The notes beneath the pieces are model-generated. The model saw only the letters and a program-made list of their open reading frames with translations. It did not search any database and was not told where the DNA came from. The translations under genes were made by a program, and so were the position numbers. DNA of 64,000 nucleotides from Sipunculus nudus. Taxonomy: Eukaryota > Annelida > Sipuncula > Golfingiida > Sipunculidae. Below are positions 11,319 through 25,100 of this stretch, piece after piece; the first letter of the stretch is position 1, and each line of letters opens with the position of its first letter. Where the stretch lies: positions 34,110,229 to 34,174,228 of the forward strand of contig CM049314.1 in NCBI GenBank assembly GCA_026874595.1. The letters are read 5' to 3'.

Positions 11319-12083
11319 AACTTGCCTTGAAACAACTCTTATCTAATGTATTCACCGGACTACATTGCCCTCTTCATTACATTCTTATCTACGCTTCAAG
11401 TGTATTTAGAAACCGTATAGTACATTGTGGTCATAGAATTATTCTGTCTATAATACCAAGTGAGTCGTACCCTTTTGAGTTCGATTCTGCGCAGTGCAGC
11501 TCGAGCCCGGCGAACGGAAAGGGTGGGGCAGGTTTTTAAGGGGTACGGTGTGTAAATCTTTAATAGCCGGGTGATTAAGGTATCAGATGTGAGCATCCTT
11601 TATGGACATGTATAACAAGTCTTTATTTCTTAATCCATGTTGTTAACGGTGTCTGTCATACAGTCCAATTTTCAAGGTGTAATTGCTCACTGCTCATAAA
11701 TGATGATTATATTTTTAAAGGTTAATAGCTTGTTTGTTTTTTTTTAGAAAAATTAATAATATTTACAAGCTACGTGAGCAAAAAGTGCTACAAGTCTGAA
11801 TATTCTCTGTGAATGGGGGTTGGGGGAGAAGACCCCACTAACAGTGGTGGATCCAGAGGGTAACTGTGGGAGCTATAGCTCCCTTCAGGGTTCTGGCCTC
11901 TAGGGGGGGGGCATTATGCAGCAGCTATGCTGGTCACGCATGTGTTGGTCAGTTGGATATGTCTCAAAGTCTGACTGGTGGACACTTACCTAATAACACA
12001 GCAAAATGATGGACTGAAATCTCTTAAATTCATTTTTTTGTACTGCAAATTTCACAAGCGCCGATTGTGCTCAGGTATGAGCG
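11319..12083 (+). repeat. Segmental duplication block B, copy 2
   Basis: Partner of 8575-9340. This copy continues into the rest of the hAT-like element, so it is probably the ancestral arrangement. Confidence 0.9.
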
Positions 12084-12319
12084 TTAAGTTGAAAGCTTAT
12101 AAATATAAAATAGATATACATTCAATGAGAAAAATGCTAGATTGTACACTGCAACGAAAGGATTTCATTCTAAGCTACAAAGTCCTCCCCACTAACGGTG
12201 ACTAAACCCAATCTTCCTACCCCAATCCCAGGTTTGCACATTGGCTCATTTTAGATGCCAGCTAGTAACACTCTGCGACATATTAGCTCCCTCCAAACAA
12301 ATTCCTGGATCCGCGACTG
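11842..12319. mobile_element. hAT-like non-autonomous element, 478 bp
   Basis: Inverted ends CAGTGGTGGATCCAG (left) and CAGTCGCGGATCCAGG (reverse complement of right). Flanks CCCACTAA (11834-11841) and GCCATTAA (12320-12327) resemble an 8-bp target duplication with two changes. The left part is copied at 9101-9340. No transposase ORF. Confidence 0.5.
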
Positions 12320-12327
12320 GCCATTAA

Positions 12328-13110
12328 AGGAAAATCATACATTACGTATGTTAACACTATCTGGAATATTAATATGCCCCTTAATGAGGTCCTGTCCCTT
12401 AAGTTGACTAGCTGGACATGGATGAACCAGTAATGCTTATATGATGAGATTTGTCCGGAGATTTCATCGCAACACATACAGTATTTAACGGAATAATTGA
12501 TAAGTAAGTGGGCTATGTTAGTGCATAATTTTTTTTTCATCTCTCATATACACAATCTTGTCCCCTTAGCCACTACTCGTGCCAATATTAATTGTATCGT
12601 AAATTAAACTGCTTGTAGATAGGAAATGCCCTTTAATTTCATATTCTATTTTCCAAGAGTCTGCAAGAAACTTTTTTTAATGTTTGGCTTCACAAATATA
12701 ACAAAACACAAAATAACAAACACAAACACAAATTATAGCAGTGTCAAATACAAACATTATTAGTTATTACATGTTAAATACAGATTATGATACATATAAA
12801 TTTTCTGATACTGTAATATATTATAAATCTACAAATGTAAATTTGGTCTCATTCATTGCGGATTCTTAAATAAAAATTTCCTGTCACCATTAATTTCTAC
12901 TGCTTATTATGTATATTGATAAAAAATAGACTAAAATAGGTATTGCTAACTAAAAAGCAGATCTATTTGGAACTCATTCAGAACTATTTGATTCAGGAAT
13001 ATGTCTGAATTTCAACCATGTTTATGTTGTCACGCTTATGTTACCTAATACATCAAGTAAAGAGTTAAAATACAAACATATGGTTGAAGTACAATTCTGG
13101 TCTATGCATT
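12328..13110. other. Intergenic, nothing recognised
   Basis: AT-rich sequence between the hAT-like element and the leader of the plus-strand coiled-coil gene. The only ORFs are short and uninformative. Confidence 0.4.
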
Positions 13111-13251
13111 ACTTATACCCTTGTCAGCTGCTGTTTGGTGCCCAGGGCCCTCGCACACGTGTCATGCTGCAGCGACACCTGGGATCTGTAAACTTTATTA
13201 CGGAATGAACAACAGATGGCGCTAGGAACCAGTTTACACACATAGCGAAGT

Positions 13252-13265
13252 GCGTCGATGGCAAC
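13252..13265 (+). promoter_or_regulatory. Partial X-box-like site (weak)
   Basis: GCGTCGATGGCAAC ends in the intact half-site ATGGCAAC of the RFX X-box but lacks a good left half. It lies 54 bases before the ATG of the coiled-coil gene, a usual X-box position in cilium genes. Tentative. Confidence 0.2.
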
Positions 13266-13318
13266 GGGGCAGTGGGTCTTGTTTTGGAAAATTAACTGGC
13301 GGTTTCTCTCCAATCAAG

Positions 13319-13427
13319 ATGTCCACCCATGTAATCAGCCACCGTAAAGACCCGTTAGACCTTATAGAGAGACTCCTGAACAACACAACGCTGTCTACAA
13401 AACGTGTGACGCACAGAAATATTGTTG
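13319..13427 (+). CDS. Coiled-coil gene exon 1
   Basis: ATG at 13319 (AAGATGTCC), 36 codons plus one base, donor TTG|GTAAGT with the last exon base at 13427. It encodes MSTHVISHRKDPLDL through RVTHRNIV. The leftover G plus AT from 21306 gives Asp, continuing as DLGENVRG. An earlier in-frame ATG at 13250 exists but reads through GC-rich leader; 13319 is preferred because similarity to the family starts after it. Confidence 0.6.
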
Positions 13428-14737
13428 GTAAGTGTGGACACTTCTATTTCTTCTAATATCGCCCGTTGTTGATCTATAGTTCTGCAGTGCCATTATTGAA
13501 TGAACTTGGGGGTTCGGCCATATGTTTACCTGGTATCAATGTTCCCGGGTACTTATGTTTTGTTAAACATGAATAAAGATAACAATGAATAAATGCATGA
13601 AGCCTTAGATCCAGTTTATACAGAGGGACACTAGGACAGGCACCATACTAGCGACAGCTTGTCACCCCAAACGACGATTTTAGATGAACTGAAGACGATG
13701 GGGTGACAGTACAAGCTATTGGCTTCGCATCAATTCTAGTATGTGCAGATGTGCACGCCATTTCTGACACTACTTTTTCATTTTCACCTACTTCTCGAAC
13801 TGTCATTTTCCTGAGTTAAGACAAAAAGTGACGTTATTCTGTTGGGGAAATTAATAATTATTATATCCACGGTTGACTTACGTGTATTCGTGCAGCAGTT
13901 TTTAATTCCGAGGCTGGTTTCACTCGAAAAACTCGTCTCCATGTCTGTCAGCGGGAGAATCATAACTTCCGGTAGGGAATTTCCAAACGGCTATGTGTAA
14001 AACTCGGAAGTCCGAAGTCGGAAGCAAGGACTTTTTTAAAGCAATGATCGAAGCATAATTAAAAAGCTACTCCATCAATGGAAAGTACCTTTCTATTTTT
14101 ATTGATAGAATAAGGTCTTTTCTATCATTATGTAAAATAATCAAAGTTATCCATCCGAAAATACAGACTATTTTTTGCTCGGAAATGCCCGGTTAGGGTC
14201 CAAATGTGTAAAACTCGGAAGCCAGTAATGGCAAATGCACTGTTCATCATATCGTCAGCAAACGTGTCAAGCATTTTCAGTTTCTTCAGTATCATATATT
14301 TTTCATAAACCCAATCTGTTTTGTAACATTCATGATGCTGTTTTTTTTATAATATATTATATTAATATTTTATTTCATTTTGTAAAACAAGATTATTTTA
14401 ACTCATCAATATATTACGCTGTTACCGCATTTTATGTTGGTGGAAATATGAAAAAAAAATATTGATAAATTTTATACATGTTCCCCTATAAAAATCATCC
14501 TGATATTATCATAGAGACTTAAACAAAAAATTTTACAGAACCAAAAAAAGTCCAGTTAATGTTTTTACAAGTTGTTTTGAACAAAATATTTTATTTTAAT
14601 GTATATATTGAAAAACCTTTTCCTCTTCCACTGACCAAAAAATTTCATCAGGATTATGAATCTCTCAGACTTTTATCTATAATGTAATACTTTTATGCTT
14701 AATTATATTTTACATTTCATGGTCCGGTTGCACACAT

Positions 14738-14808
<71 letters not shown>

Positions 14809-16122
14809 GTTAACAAAATTGTAATTTCTTATCAAGATCCTTGTAATCGTACAGTAATATGAAGTTGAAGGGAGCACATTCTGGTTAGATGCCCTTATCA
14901 TGCATATATTATATAGGTTTGAGAGTGAAATCAGTTGCAAACATACTTTAATATATTAATAAATATCCATATATTTGAAGTTGAAGTGTGATGTTGAAAC
15001 ATCAGGAGTGAAATTATTATAATATAAATATCGAGATTGATACATGTTTGAAAGAAAGAAACAAAAACTTGAAAAATAATTATTTTTAGTTTAAAAAAAA
15101 TATTTGCTTAAATTCACAAATCGATCAGATTTTAAAATAACACATATATTAGTATGTTATATATTATCTGGACTGTTGTTTCCCTTTTCTAAGATATAAA
15201 TTTAACATTTTTTTTAAATATCATTGAACTCTAACATATTGAAAGACATTTTGTTTTGTATATGATACATGTATGTTTGTTCCAGCGATGACCTACTGGG
15301 ATATATTGAATTTTCATATTTGTTCAACGTATGGAAAATATATTACTATTTTTTATTTTGAATGACATCATATTTTATTACTATATATATTTTTAAAACC
15401 GTGTTAGGGTTTATTATACCATAATTATTATTCAGTGGTGCATCCATAGAGGGCGCAAGGCCGTTCAGACGTAATATCTCTCATTTTATCGAGATCTTTT
15501 CCCATTTATTCGTAATTAATTTTCATTTCTTTTCCAGATTACTTTTTTTATTCCCTAGCAATTTCATTATTATATTTATTACTTTCCAATTCATAAATTG
15601 GTGATTTACTCCACTGAGAGAGCACCAGAAAACCCCCCCCCCCCCCCCCCCCCCCATTTGCATTACCGTGTGAGTCATGCACGGTCTCCCCACAGAGCTG
15701 AGTTCAGGGTGGGATCGACCGTGAAAAATCTCATGGCTCCTCGGCTGATACTCGGACTCGTGCACTGTGTTCTGCTGTCCCAGCCTGTGCGCTCACAGAT
15801 CACAGATGTCGGAAAAAATGCAAAGATTGTCATAAGACTTAATCATATCAATTATTTTACAACAAGTACTACATTTAAATACTAGGAATAACATTTGCCA
15901 GTTATAAATGTATAGACGCGCATTTCATCATTGACATTAACATGTTACGAACTTTTGAATATTTGGACTTTCCAGTTTATACCGTAATTTTATAGAAATA
16001 TAAAAATTAAAGCCTAACAACCTAAAGTTTGAATTCATTGTTCAAAAACATGTAGGAGAATAGTTGCAGAACAGAAAATCAATCATAATCTTGAGATGGG
16101 GTGAAATATATTACGTGAAAAT

Positions 16123-16174
<52 letters not shown>

Positions 16175-19100
16175 TTTACAAATAAAAAAATTAAGAACTT
16201 ACAGTTTTCCGATTATGTATCATGTATTGTATTATACACTCATTAAAAGCAGAATCATGCATAAGCAATTTTAATATATGCATGCAACTATAATTATAAT
16301 GAAACTGCATTTGGGCACAAGTTAACCAGTGCGTCGCTGTGACTTCCGAGTTTTACACATTGGATAACATCCAAGCACTTCTGACTGACTTCCGAGACTG
16401 GTTTCCAAGCAAAAAATTTTCCATAATGTTCAGATTAAACAATGGATTACTATTATTCTTCACAGAATAATAAAAAAAGATCTTATTCTATCGGGGAGAA
16501 AACAAAACGGTATTGAAGTGTTAGCATTTTGTATATGCTTTAAACTGCTTTCATTGGTTTCCGGCTTCCGTCTTCCGACTTCCAAGTTTATATACACGAC
16601 TGCGCCATGACACATTTTGTTTTGAATGAGAAGTACCGCTTCACGTGAATCGGTGCCACAGTGATGAAAGGAGGTAATAAATGTAATTATTTTTGTGTAC
16701 CAACATTTTTTCTTCGATACTAAGCACATATAAATCGACTATATAAGTCTGTGATGCCAAATAATACCAGACAGGAAATATTTTGATCCGACCCTTAGAA
16801 TGGGCGTTCTGTTGTGACTGCCATCAGGACTCCAGGCCCTATCAGTTTATTTCCGAAGGCCTGAGTGTCATGTTGTCATGGCTAGCACCATACATGCATA
16901 AAGGGTCAAAAGTACTCGGGGCAAGTGCAAGGGTCTACTGTCAGTTTGTATGCGCCCAAGGAGCGAGTCAAGAATTCAGGCTGATGTTTGAGCCATTGAG
17001 TTTGAGTCAATGAATAAAACTACTGGTTTCATGTTTGTGGTTTCTTGTCTTTTGTTCGTATGTCTGCCGTATGTATCTGTGTCTCCATCTAGTGGCAAAC
17101 CTGTTATGAGAAATGCAATTATAAGTACACATAACATGCAATTGTGAAGCTCTCCACCGGGTCTCAAACCAGCAATCATGGATTAATAAGTCCTGTGCGC
17201 TACCAATGCGCCATGCAAGACCAGTTGGAAAGGAAGGGTTGGGTGGGGATATTTAAATCTGCTCTTGAGAATTGGTCCTAGTTGTTAAAATGAGGGTTAA
17301 TTTTTGTAAAGCATATGGGTCGTCCAAGGTCCTTGTGCCTGGACATCGCAAAAGCTTAAAAAAAATTAATCCTCAGCTGTTTGTTAACTGCCTGCCACTA
17401 AACCGTACTCCGTCTCGCGCTACGCATGGACAAGGTGGAGTCACTGTTTCATTTGTAAACTCTAACCCTTGAAATATATCATATATCCATGATGTGTGTG
17501 CGTACAAATGCCTGGAGGGTGCAAGACAACAGATGTGAATGACGTAAGCAGGACATGTGCATATAGGCCACATGGTGTTAACAAGCCTAGGGAGGAATCA
17601 TGACAGATACTTACATGTTAAATTGCGTGAAGGAAGGATCAATTGTACATTATAACAGGGTTAGAGGAACATGGGAAGGATATAGGATACCATTAACTTA
17701 CAAAGGAGTAAACTGGATATATTAATACAACGTTTGCACATGTATCCGCAGTGTCTTAACGTGTCCAGAACAGCAGCCTGAATTCTAGACTCGTACCGCG
17801 CCGCATCCCTAGATAAATGAAGGCAGTGGCCTGTAGCTCTGTATATAATACAGAGCCACATCTGGGTCTACATGAAGCATTTCAGTTCTGTTTAGCTCTT
17901 CATTGAAGATTATTCGTTGTCATTGAGTTCTTATCACGAAAACAATCATGGGAGCGATTAACAATTCAGGCTGGTGTTTAAGTCAACAACAAAGTATGTC
18001 CACTCATGTCATTATGTAGTAATGCTGTACTTGTGTGCTGCTCATATGTCCACCATCAGACCTGGGGTCAATTCTGAACTGAATTGGAATTGAAGGGAAA
18101 AGTGAATGAATTGGAATTGAATTGGATTAAATTGAATTGAAAAAAGTGAAATTTAAATGAATTGGAATTGATTTGGAATTGGAGTTCACAGGTTACACTG
18201 AATTGATCTGAAATTATGACAACAGTTCCATCTCTCATAATGTTCAAAGTGTTGCTTATTGGAAGTTGCTCAAGGGCAGTTTTAAAATCAGAGTTGAAGC
18301 ATTTGGTTAAAATTAAAACAAATCCTTCTCATGGATGACACAAGTATCTTGATAACAGAAATGCTTCTTAATCACTTTTCCTGAATTATTTGAATCAGCA
18401 GTTTCAGCACAGATGGGACAATATTAATATATTAATAATTAATTAATATGATGTATAGTACTTAATAGAAATTTAAGCTTATCAAAGTAAAAGTAATAAT
18501 AATATATATAAAAGTGAACTGTTACAGTTATGTTAATAGAAGGCAAAGTATAAGAGTAATATGTATTACTTTCTATTACTTTGAATTTCCTGCTGTGCAA
18601 TAGAGCATGTGATCAGATAATACTGAACGGTGTCCTCCCTCTGAGGCGAAGTCTGCTAAGACAAACCGGTGAATAAATGAAAGTTGAGAAGACCCTTACT
18701 TGAGACTAATATATATAGGTTTATATAAAGGGAAACCTCCAGCCCAGTGGTTACCTGGTACTGGTGCTCAATGCCACTCATTAATCTGAGTCGTCCAAAC
18801 GGACCAACATTCAAGTGGGTTTCCTTATCATAGCAGGTGTTCGTCTCAGCTTTGTTCTGCATGAGCTGATCTCCGTATTTGGCTCGGTATCAGTGAACCA
18901 GATAAATTCAGAATATAGTTGCACCCAAACATCAAAATATGTCATAATAAATAAATAAAATATTTATATTATGGTTTCATGTAAATACAATTTAAACTCT
19001 TCCTCATCATATATATAAGGAAACAAGGAATACAGAATTCAGCTCTCTTGTCCTGGATATGCCCGAAATGGCCAAAAGTTGTGCCGTTAAAAGGGTTGAA

Positions 19101-22100
19101 CATGATTAAATGGTTCATGCAAGTAAACATGATATTTGTGTGAATCGCACATTTAGTTTAGGTGAGAACTGTGACCAATTAAATAGCAAAACAAACGCAG
19201 ACTGAGTGATCTTTTTAAAATACCTGGCATGCATTATTCTAGTGATTACTATGTCATATCATATGCTCAGTTGTGTCAAAAAGAGTAAAAATCAAACTGA
19301 TGAACATATTTTTGTTAACGAAGCTGATTTATTTATTTGGAAAAATAAAAACATATACTGAATGTATAACTAAGTATGAAAATTGGTCCCGTTTGGACAA
19401 CTCTGAATAGTGAGCACCAGTACCGGGAAACCAATGGGCTGGGGGTTTCCATATATATATATAAACCAATTTGTCTCAAGCAAGAGTTGTCTCAATGGGT
19501 CATCGATTTTCGGGTTCGTCTCAGCGGACTTTGTCTCGGCAGACTGAAACCTGCTGGACTGGTGTGCTTTGACCAGCTGTTATCTATGTGGTGACCATTG
19601 ACCAATAGGTCTGATTAACTAGGGTATTTCATTGGACAGAACAAGCAACAGCCATGAAATAGTACAATACCTCCTATAGACTGCTGGTCTTTGAAAGTCA
19701 GTAAAATTATATTGCACATGCACCAAATTTGTTGACCTTGCTATTGTTAGGGGATATAACAGTGTTTATGAGAACTTAAATGTTTTCCATCACTCAAAAT
19801 AGAATATTTGCATATACATTAATTGTACTATACTAGGTTTGTTTGGTTTTCAAATGAGTGGCCATTATTAAGTAGTGACCTTTATCCCAATTTAGGCAGT
19901 TTACCTGATCTTGAGGAACAATTGCCCAGTAAAACTAGTAAAAGACTAAAGTCTGTCTGGCTGCTATGCCTTACCACATGATATGGTTAAAGTCATAATT
20001 ACTGACACTTAATTTAGTTTTGGATCAGATTCAATGTTTATGCTCTTCATCAGGACTCCTACCAGCAGCCGTTTATTAACAAGTCCTAATGCTGTCATCT
20101 GTTGCATGAAAGACCAGTTGAGAGAGAGTGGTTAAGTGGGGATATTTTATCTACTATTGTCTGGATGTTCAGAAGGAACAAAATGACCTGACTTGACGAT
20201 TGTTTGTGTGTGTGAGAGAATTGGTATTACCAGTAGATGTTAAAATGAGGGTTAAATTTTGTGAAGTGAAGCTTATTCCTCAGGAACCACTGGGTGGATT
20301 GTTATAAAACATGCTATGATCATTTGCACTGATGGTCTGTAACTGTTGCATGAGTTTTAGGGTATCACCTACAGTTTCTGATTTTTAAAGAATTTTTATC
20401 AGATTTTTCAATTTATGCCTTCTGAGTGGGATATCTCCATAATTGTTCAACACAGGAACTTCATTTCTTCAGTGCTTATGCATATCAACAAAATCTCAGT
20501 CAAGTTTGAAGATGGGTAATCTCGACCTATTTATCAAGGTCACAGAGCTTGTAATAAAAAAAATTGGAAGCTTATACCTCAGGAACCACTGGGTGGATTG
20601 TTTTGAGATGTATGGTTATTTTCCTTGATGATCTTTAAGTGCTGTGCAGATGAGTTTTGGGGTGCCAGACTTGCAAAAGTACTACATACATCTCTAGTTC
20701 AAATTTATGACCCGAGCAATAGAATTATACAGATATACAGCCATGTGAGAACAAATATTTCATGTTTTATTACTTTTTTTTTTTTTAAATTTTTTTGGTG
20801 GAGGTAACCGCTTCCATTTTTTAATGCTGACTTAACTAAGCCTTAACTAAGTATGTACATCTGCAGAGTTTCCATTTCGGTTTTAGGACTACTTAACAGG
20901 GCGGTAGCACTCGCTTCCTATCATTTTTATATCCTGGTGTCACCCAGGCCCGGTGTCTACCACACCTGCGGGTCCTGGGTGTGTAATCACCCCCATTGCT
21001 GGGTCATAACACCGAGGAACCCCCCAAAGATGCACTCGTATGTGAGTGATACACGGCTGTAGGGCACAGCCTTCCCATTAAGCCTGCAGAGCGCTCACCC
21101 TGGGTGGGGGCCGACGGTGAAAAACCTCACCGCCTCGGCTGAGATTCGAACCCACGATCTCCCGGCTTTTTGTTTGTTACTGTTACCACCCATTAACTCT
21201 TTTGGCTAAGGGCTTTGTCAGCTTTTGCTGATATTCTAGTTTCTTTCATTCATTGAATATGGTATTACTACCAGTTCCAATCACTAATATGTTGTGGTTT
21301 TACAGATTTAGGTGAGAATGTGAGAGGACAGCTGAATGTGGACTTAGAGGGAGAGAAATCAAAGGCCGTCCAGGAAGCATTAGAAGCAGCAGAACAGAGA
21401 CATACTCGGGAACTGAAGGCTGCTCTCAGAAGACTCAAACACGAACTACATGACGAGCAGAAGAAGGCACTGGAAAGACAAAAATGGGTGAGTGTGTAAG
21501 ACATCAGGCCTATCTACCACCCCTCTTATCTTCATTTGGACTGACCAATACAGACTCACCCCTATTGTAAAGTAGTCTGTCCTGGTTTTCAGGGCAGAGA
21601 CTTTCACTTATTCTCTGGTGTCTGAATGATCCAGACGTGGGCCCAACAGCCCACATCTGGATTGTCACTTGTTTAAGTCATTTTGGCATGCCAAGGGGGT
21701 AAACGTTAATCTACATAAGGCAAAATTCCAATAGCTGCCGCTGTTGTTCTAATTCCCTGTTAATCAAGATTCAGTAATAAACTAGAAGTAAATGTTTGGC
21801 TAAGTAATAACAACCATTCCAGATTTAGACAGACCTTTCAGCCATTTGGTGATGTTAAACTATAACTCCTGTTTAATATTAATTGGGGGGGGGGGACATA
21901 GAATCTTTACATGATTCCTGACACCGAGTACCTGAGCCCATACATTCTTCATGTTTCTCTGGTATGTCATTAAGCCTCCACCATTAAGGATAGAGGCCTA
22001 TTGGGATTTATGAGTTATATATAAATCCACATTCGAGTAAAACATTGTTGGAGGACCTTCTCAGATCTCCCGAAATGCAAAACCCTCAACTTCAATTTTT

Positions 22101-25100
22101 ATTTTTGTCTTCTTCTACCATTTTTGTGTTGGCTCGATCTCCAATATGACTTATTTTGAAAAGCTGAAATTTGGGCACAGTATTAGTTCTAGGTTACAAA
22201 TTTGCACCTGATATTTATTTGTGACTGTGACCTTATTCCCAAGGCTGAACATCCTTAACCAAATTCTCCATTATTGCCATTTAATCCCTTTTTGCACTAA
22301 AGATCTCCAACATCGGTGATTTTCAATAACTTCTCTTGAGGTTGCTCGGTGATTGCATATATTTGGTTTATACTATATGAGTGATGATGGGACCAATTCA
22401 TTGTTATACTGCTCCTCTGTTGAGACACTTCGGAAAAGCCCATTTTTTTTGTCTTGTATAGTCTGTTCCATGGGAGGGTGCCCTTTGAAATTTATCAATT
22501 ATTCTCTTAAACTCAAAACTTATCACAGAGTCTGAAATTAAAACTGATGAAGGAATAAAAGGCTTATTATTAGATGTAAACTTTATAATAAAATACCAAC
22601 ATTTATATTTTGCAATCCTCTGGTTCTTCTGAATCTTGTGGCCAAGTGTCATGGTGTCTGCCAATGGTTGCAGACAACTGCAATTTTTAGAATATTTATG
22701 ACCAATTATTAGCCAATCAGGAGCTGTCAAGTGCAGTTGTTTGAGCATGTCACCAGTGACCTTGACCTTTATGAATGGAGTAGAGGTGTTGTAAAAAAAT
22801 AGACTGTTTACTTAGATATTGATTTAGTTGCAGTACTTAAATGTTTTGCAAGATATGATTTTAATTTAAATATAGTTAATTAGGCCAATTCCCCATCCCT
22901 TCATTGCAGCATACTACCTGGATTTAATTTGCCAGTCAATGAAAATATCGCCAAATTTCAATGGGCACCCTACTGTGGAACAGACTTTAGTGCTGGGAAT
23001 TTGCTGTGTCCAATTCGAGTCATCTTCAATATTTTCCCCTTAATTCTCAAGAACTTTATTTTTTGGAGAAATTTTACAAAAGGTCTTATTTCAGCACCAT
23101 CTGTAAGAATTACACCACTCTGAAGCTATTACGCTGGTAAATGATTTAATACACTGTACCTGTTTGTTGGTGTTTTGAATGTGTGTGAAGGTTCAAGGTA
23201 GAAACTTACAGTATGTATTATATATCATACAGTTCTTTGAAGATCTGGCAAAGAGAGTCGCCCGTCAGAGAGACCTTGCTGAAGAAGAGAGGATCAGAGA
23301 GCTTAAAAGGTGGGAAATAAATGTAATATAGGTAAATTGATATGTATGTGCTTGACAAAAGTTAGATATAATACAGGATGAAAAGTTGTACAAAATTGTA
23401 AGAATGATACCATAGCACTTGATATACATTTAGTTAAAACAGAGAGTTAAATGTGTACATATCATGTAAAACAGACAGTTTGTGATGTACACTTTGTGTA
23501 TTACAACCAGTTTTGGATGTATATTTCATGTATTACAGACAGTTTGAGATATATGCTTTATTTATTACAGACAGTTAGAGATGTACACTTCATGTATTAC
23601 AGACAGTTTGAGATGTGTGCTTTATTTATTACAGACAGTTTGAGATGGCTAAAGATGATGCATTGAAGGAACAGTGGGAGGAATGTGAACGACTGAAGAT
23701 GATCGCCATAGAAGAGGCTTGTGCAGCACTGAGAAAGCAACTCCGCAATGACTTTATCCTTGAGAAGGAACAAGCAATCGCTAATGCCCTAGCAAAGGCT
23801 CGGGTAAGCAGTCATTCGAAGAAAACAATAATCAAAAACAAAATAAAAGATAATTTTTCTTCAACACATAATTATCCTACAAAACTTTGTTTGCCAAATG
23901 TGTTAAGTGCCATCCAGATCAGGGCTTGACATTAACTGTTAACCTCTTGCCTTGGGAAGGTAAAAGTTCCTGAAAATGGTGGAAGGGCAATCTAAAGTTG
24001 GCTCCTGCTTGCCTGACTGGGCAAATGGGTGCAACATGAACCTCTACACAGAGGCCTGAATCTTAACTAATCTTAAGTCAGCCATTTTTTTTTTTTTTAA
24101 GCAGAGGTTTATCTCATTTTAATATCAGAGGCATCATAATGTCTTAAATTACCTGCATGTTGTTCTGTGCGAATGCTCAAGAGAAATATTGTTAACAAGC
24201 AAACATTTGAAATTGTTTATATTTTTTTTAAAAAATCGTGTAGATATCATTTTTGTGGTAGTAGCCACGATCTCTGGTTATTGTGGGACAACTAAATATT
24301 TATGTGGGGCAGGTAAAAGCTAGTTTTCAGTTGCCTAACTGGGCAAGTACTTTCAAAAGTTAATGTTGAACCCTGCAAATTAGTTATAAAATTTACTACA
24401 AGAGGGCAGCAGAAGGCCTTCAGTCAGGCTCATACAAAAACATCAGGGATGAGGTAGTAAGACTGTACTAGGAGTGCCACCTGTCTGTTCATAGCTGAAC
24501 TAATGCTTGAATACTGATGGCTCTGTTTTACATTTTGCTTTGCAATGTGGCCATTAAACAATCTGGTGTGCCAATTTCAGGAATTGCTACCAGTATATTG
24601 TACAAAAGTTGCATTTTGGTTTAATGTTTAGTGGAAACTATTAACCATACCTCACTTATCTAGAAACTTGCTTACCTGTTATTGAAAACAGGAACTTCAA
24701 CTGCTCATCTGGCAGATATCACTTACTAAACAATGGTTAAATTTTAAGAAAAGCTGGTTGGGGGGGGGGGGGAATGAATATTCCATTTTCCTGTTACATG
24801 TTGTTTGCAATACAGTTTAGAAAGGTATCTTTGAGTAACAGAACCTTGCTATTTGTGATAACATGCATCATCAAACATTACTTGAATGGTAAACAGGAGC
24901 AGTTCAAGATTCGCGAAAAAGCAGCAATAGAGAGAACAAGACAGGAATGTCAGAAAGAGGCTGCTGAGGAGGCAGCAAGAGTTGCCAGGCAACATGCTGC
25001 AGAGCTGAAGAAGAAGCAACAAGAGTAAGTGAAGCCAAGTTTTAATTCCATATTGTGGTATTTTATCACAAGGTTCTGAATTTAAAGAGCCCCCCATTGC

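Larger units (their letters stand above)
13985..16605. mobile_element. Foldback-type element with long inverted arms
   Basis: Left arm about 13985-14225 and right arm about 16335-16605 are diverged inverted copies. Both arms contain TGTGTAAAACTCGGAAG-like sequence at both edges, and share GATAGAATAAGGTCTTTT and TTTTTTGCTCGGAAA. The 2.1-kb AT-rich centre holds two (TA)n tracts, a long C run and a SINE piece, but no transposase. It sits in intron 1 of the coiled-coil gene. Confidence 0.6.

Noticed and set aside
14710-14940. ORFs with Ile-Tyr runs (also 16064-16246 and 45632-45904 in part)
   Set aside because: Translation of (TA)n microsatellites. In the 45632 ORF only the part from 45731 up is real, as Kdm6a exon 20.
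15598-15885. 95-codon ORF with a Pro run
   Set aside because: The Pro run is the poly-C tract; the rest is a SINE piece.
16783-17013. 76-codon ORF with several Cys
   Set aside because: Part of its sequence (AATTCAGGCTGATGTTTGAG) recurs near 17965 as a repeat; no family recognised.
22404-22748. 114-codon minus ORF inside the coiled-coil intron
   Set aside because: No recognisable domain, low complexity of codon use, antisense to an intron; likely chance.
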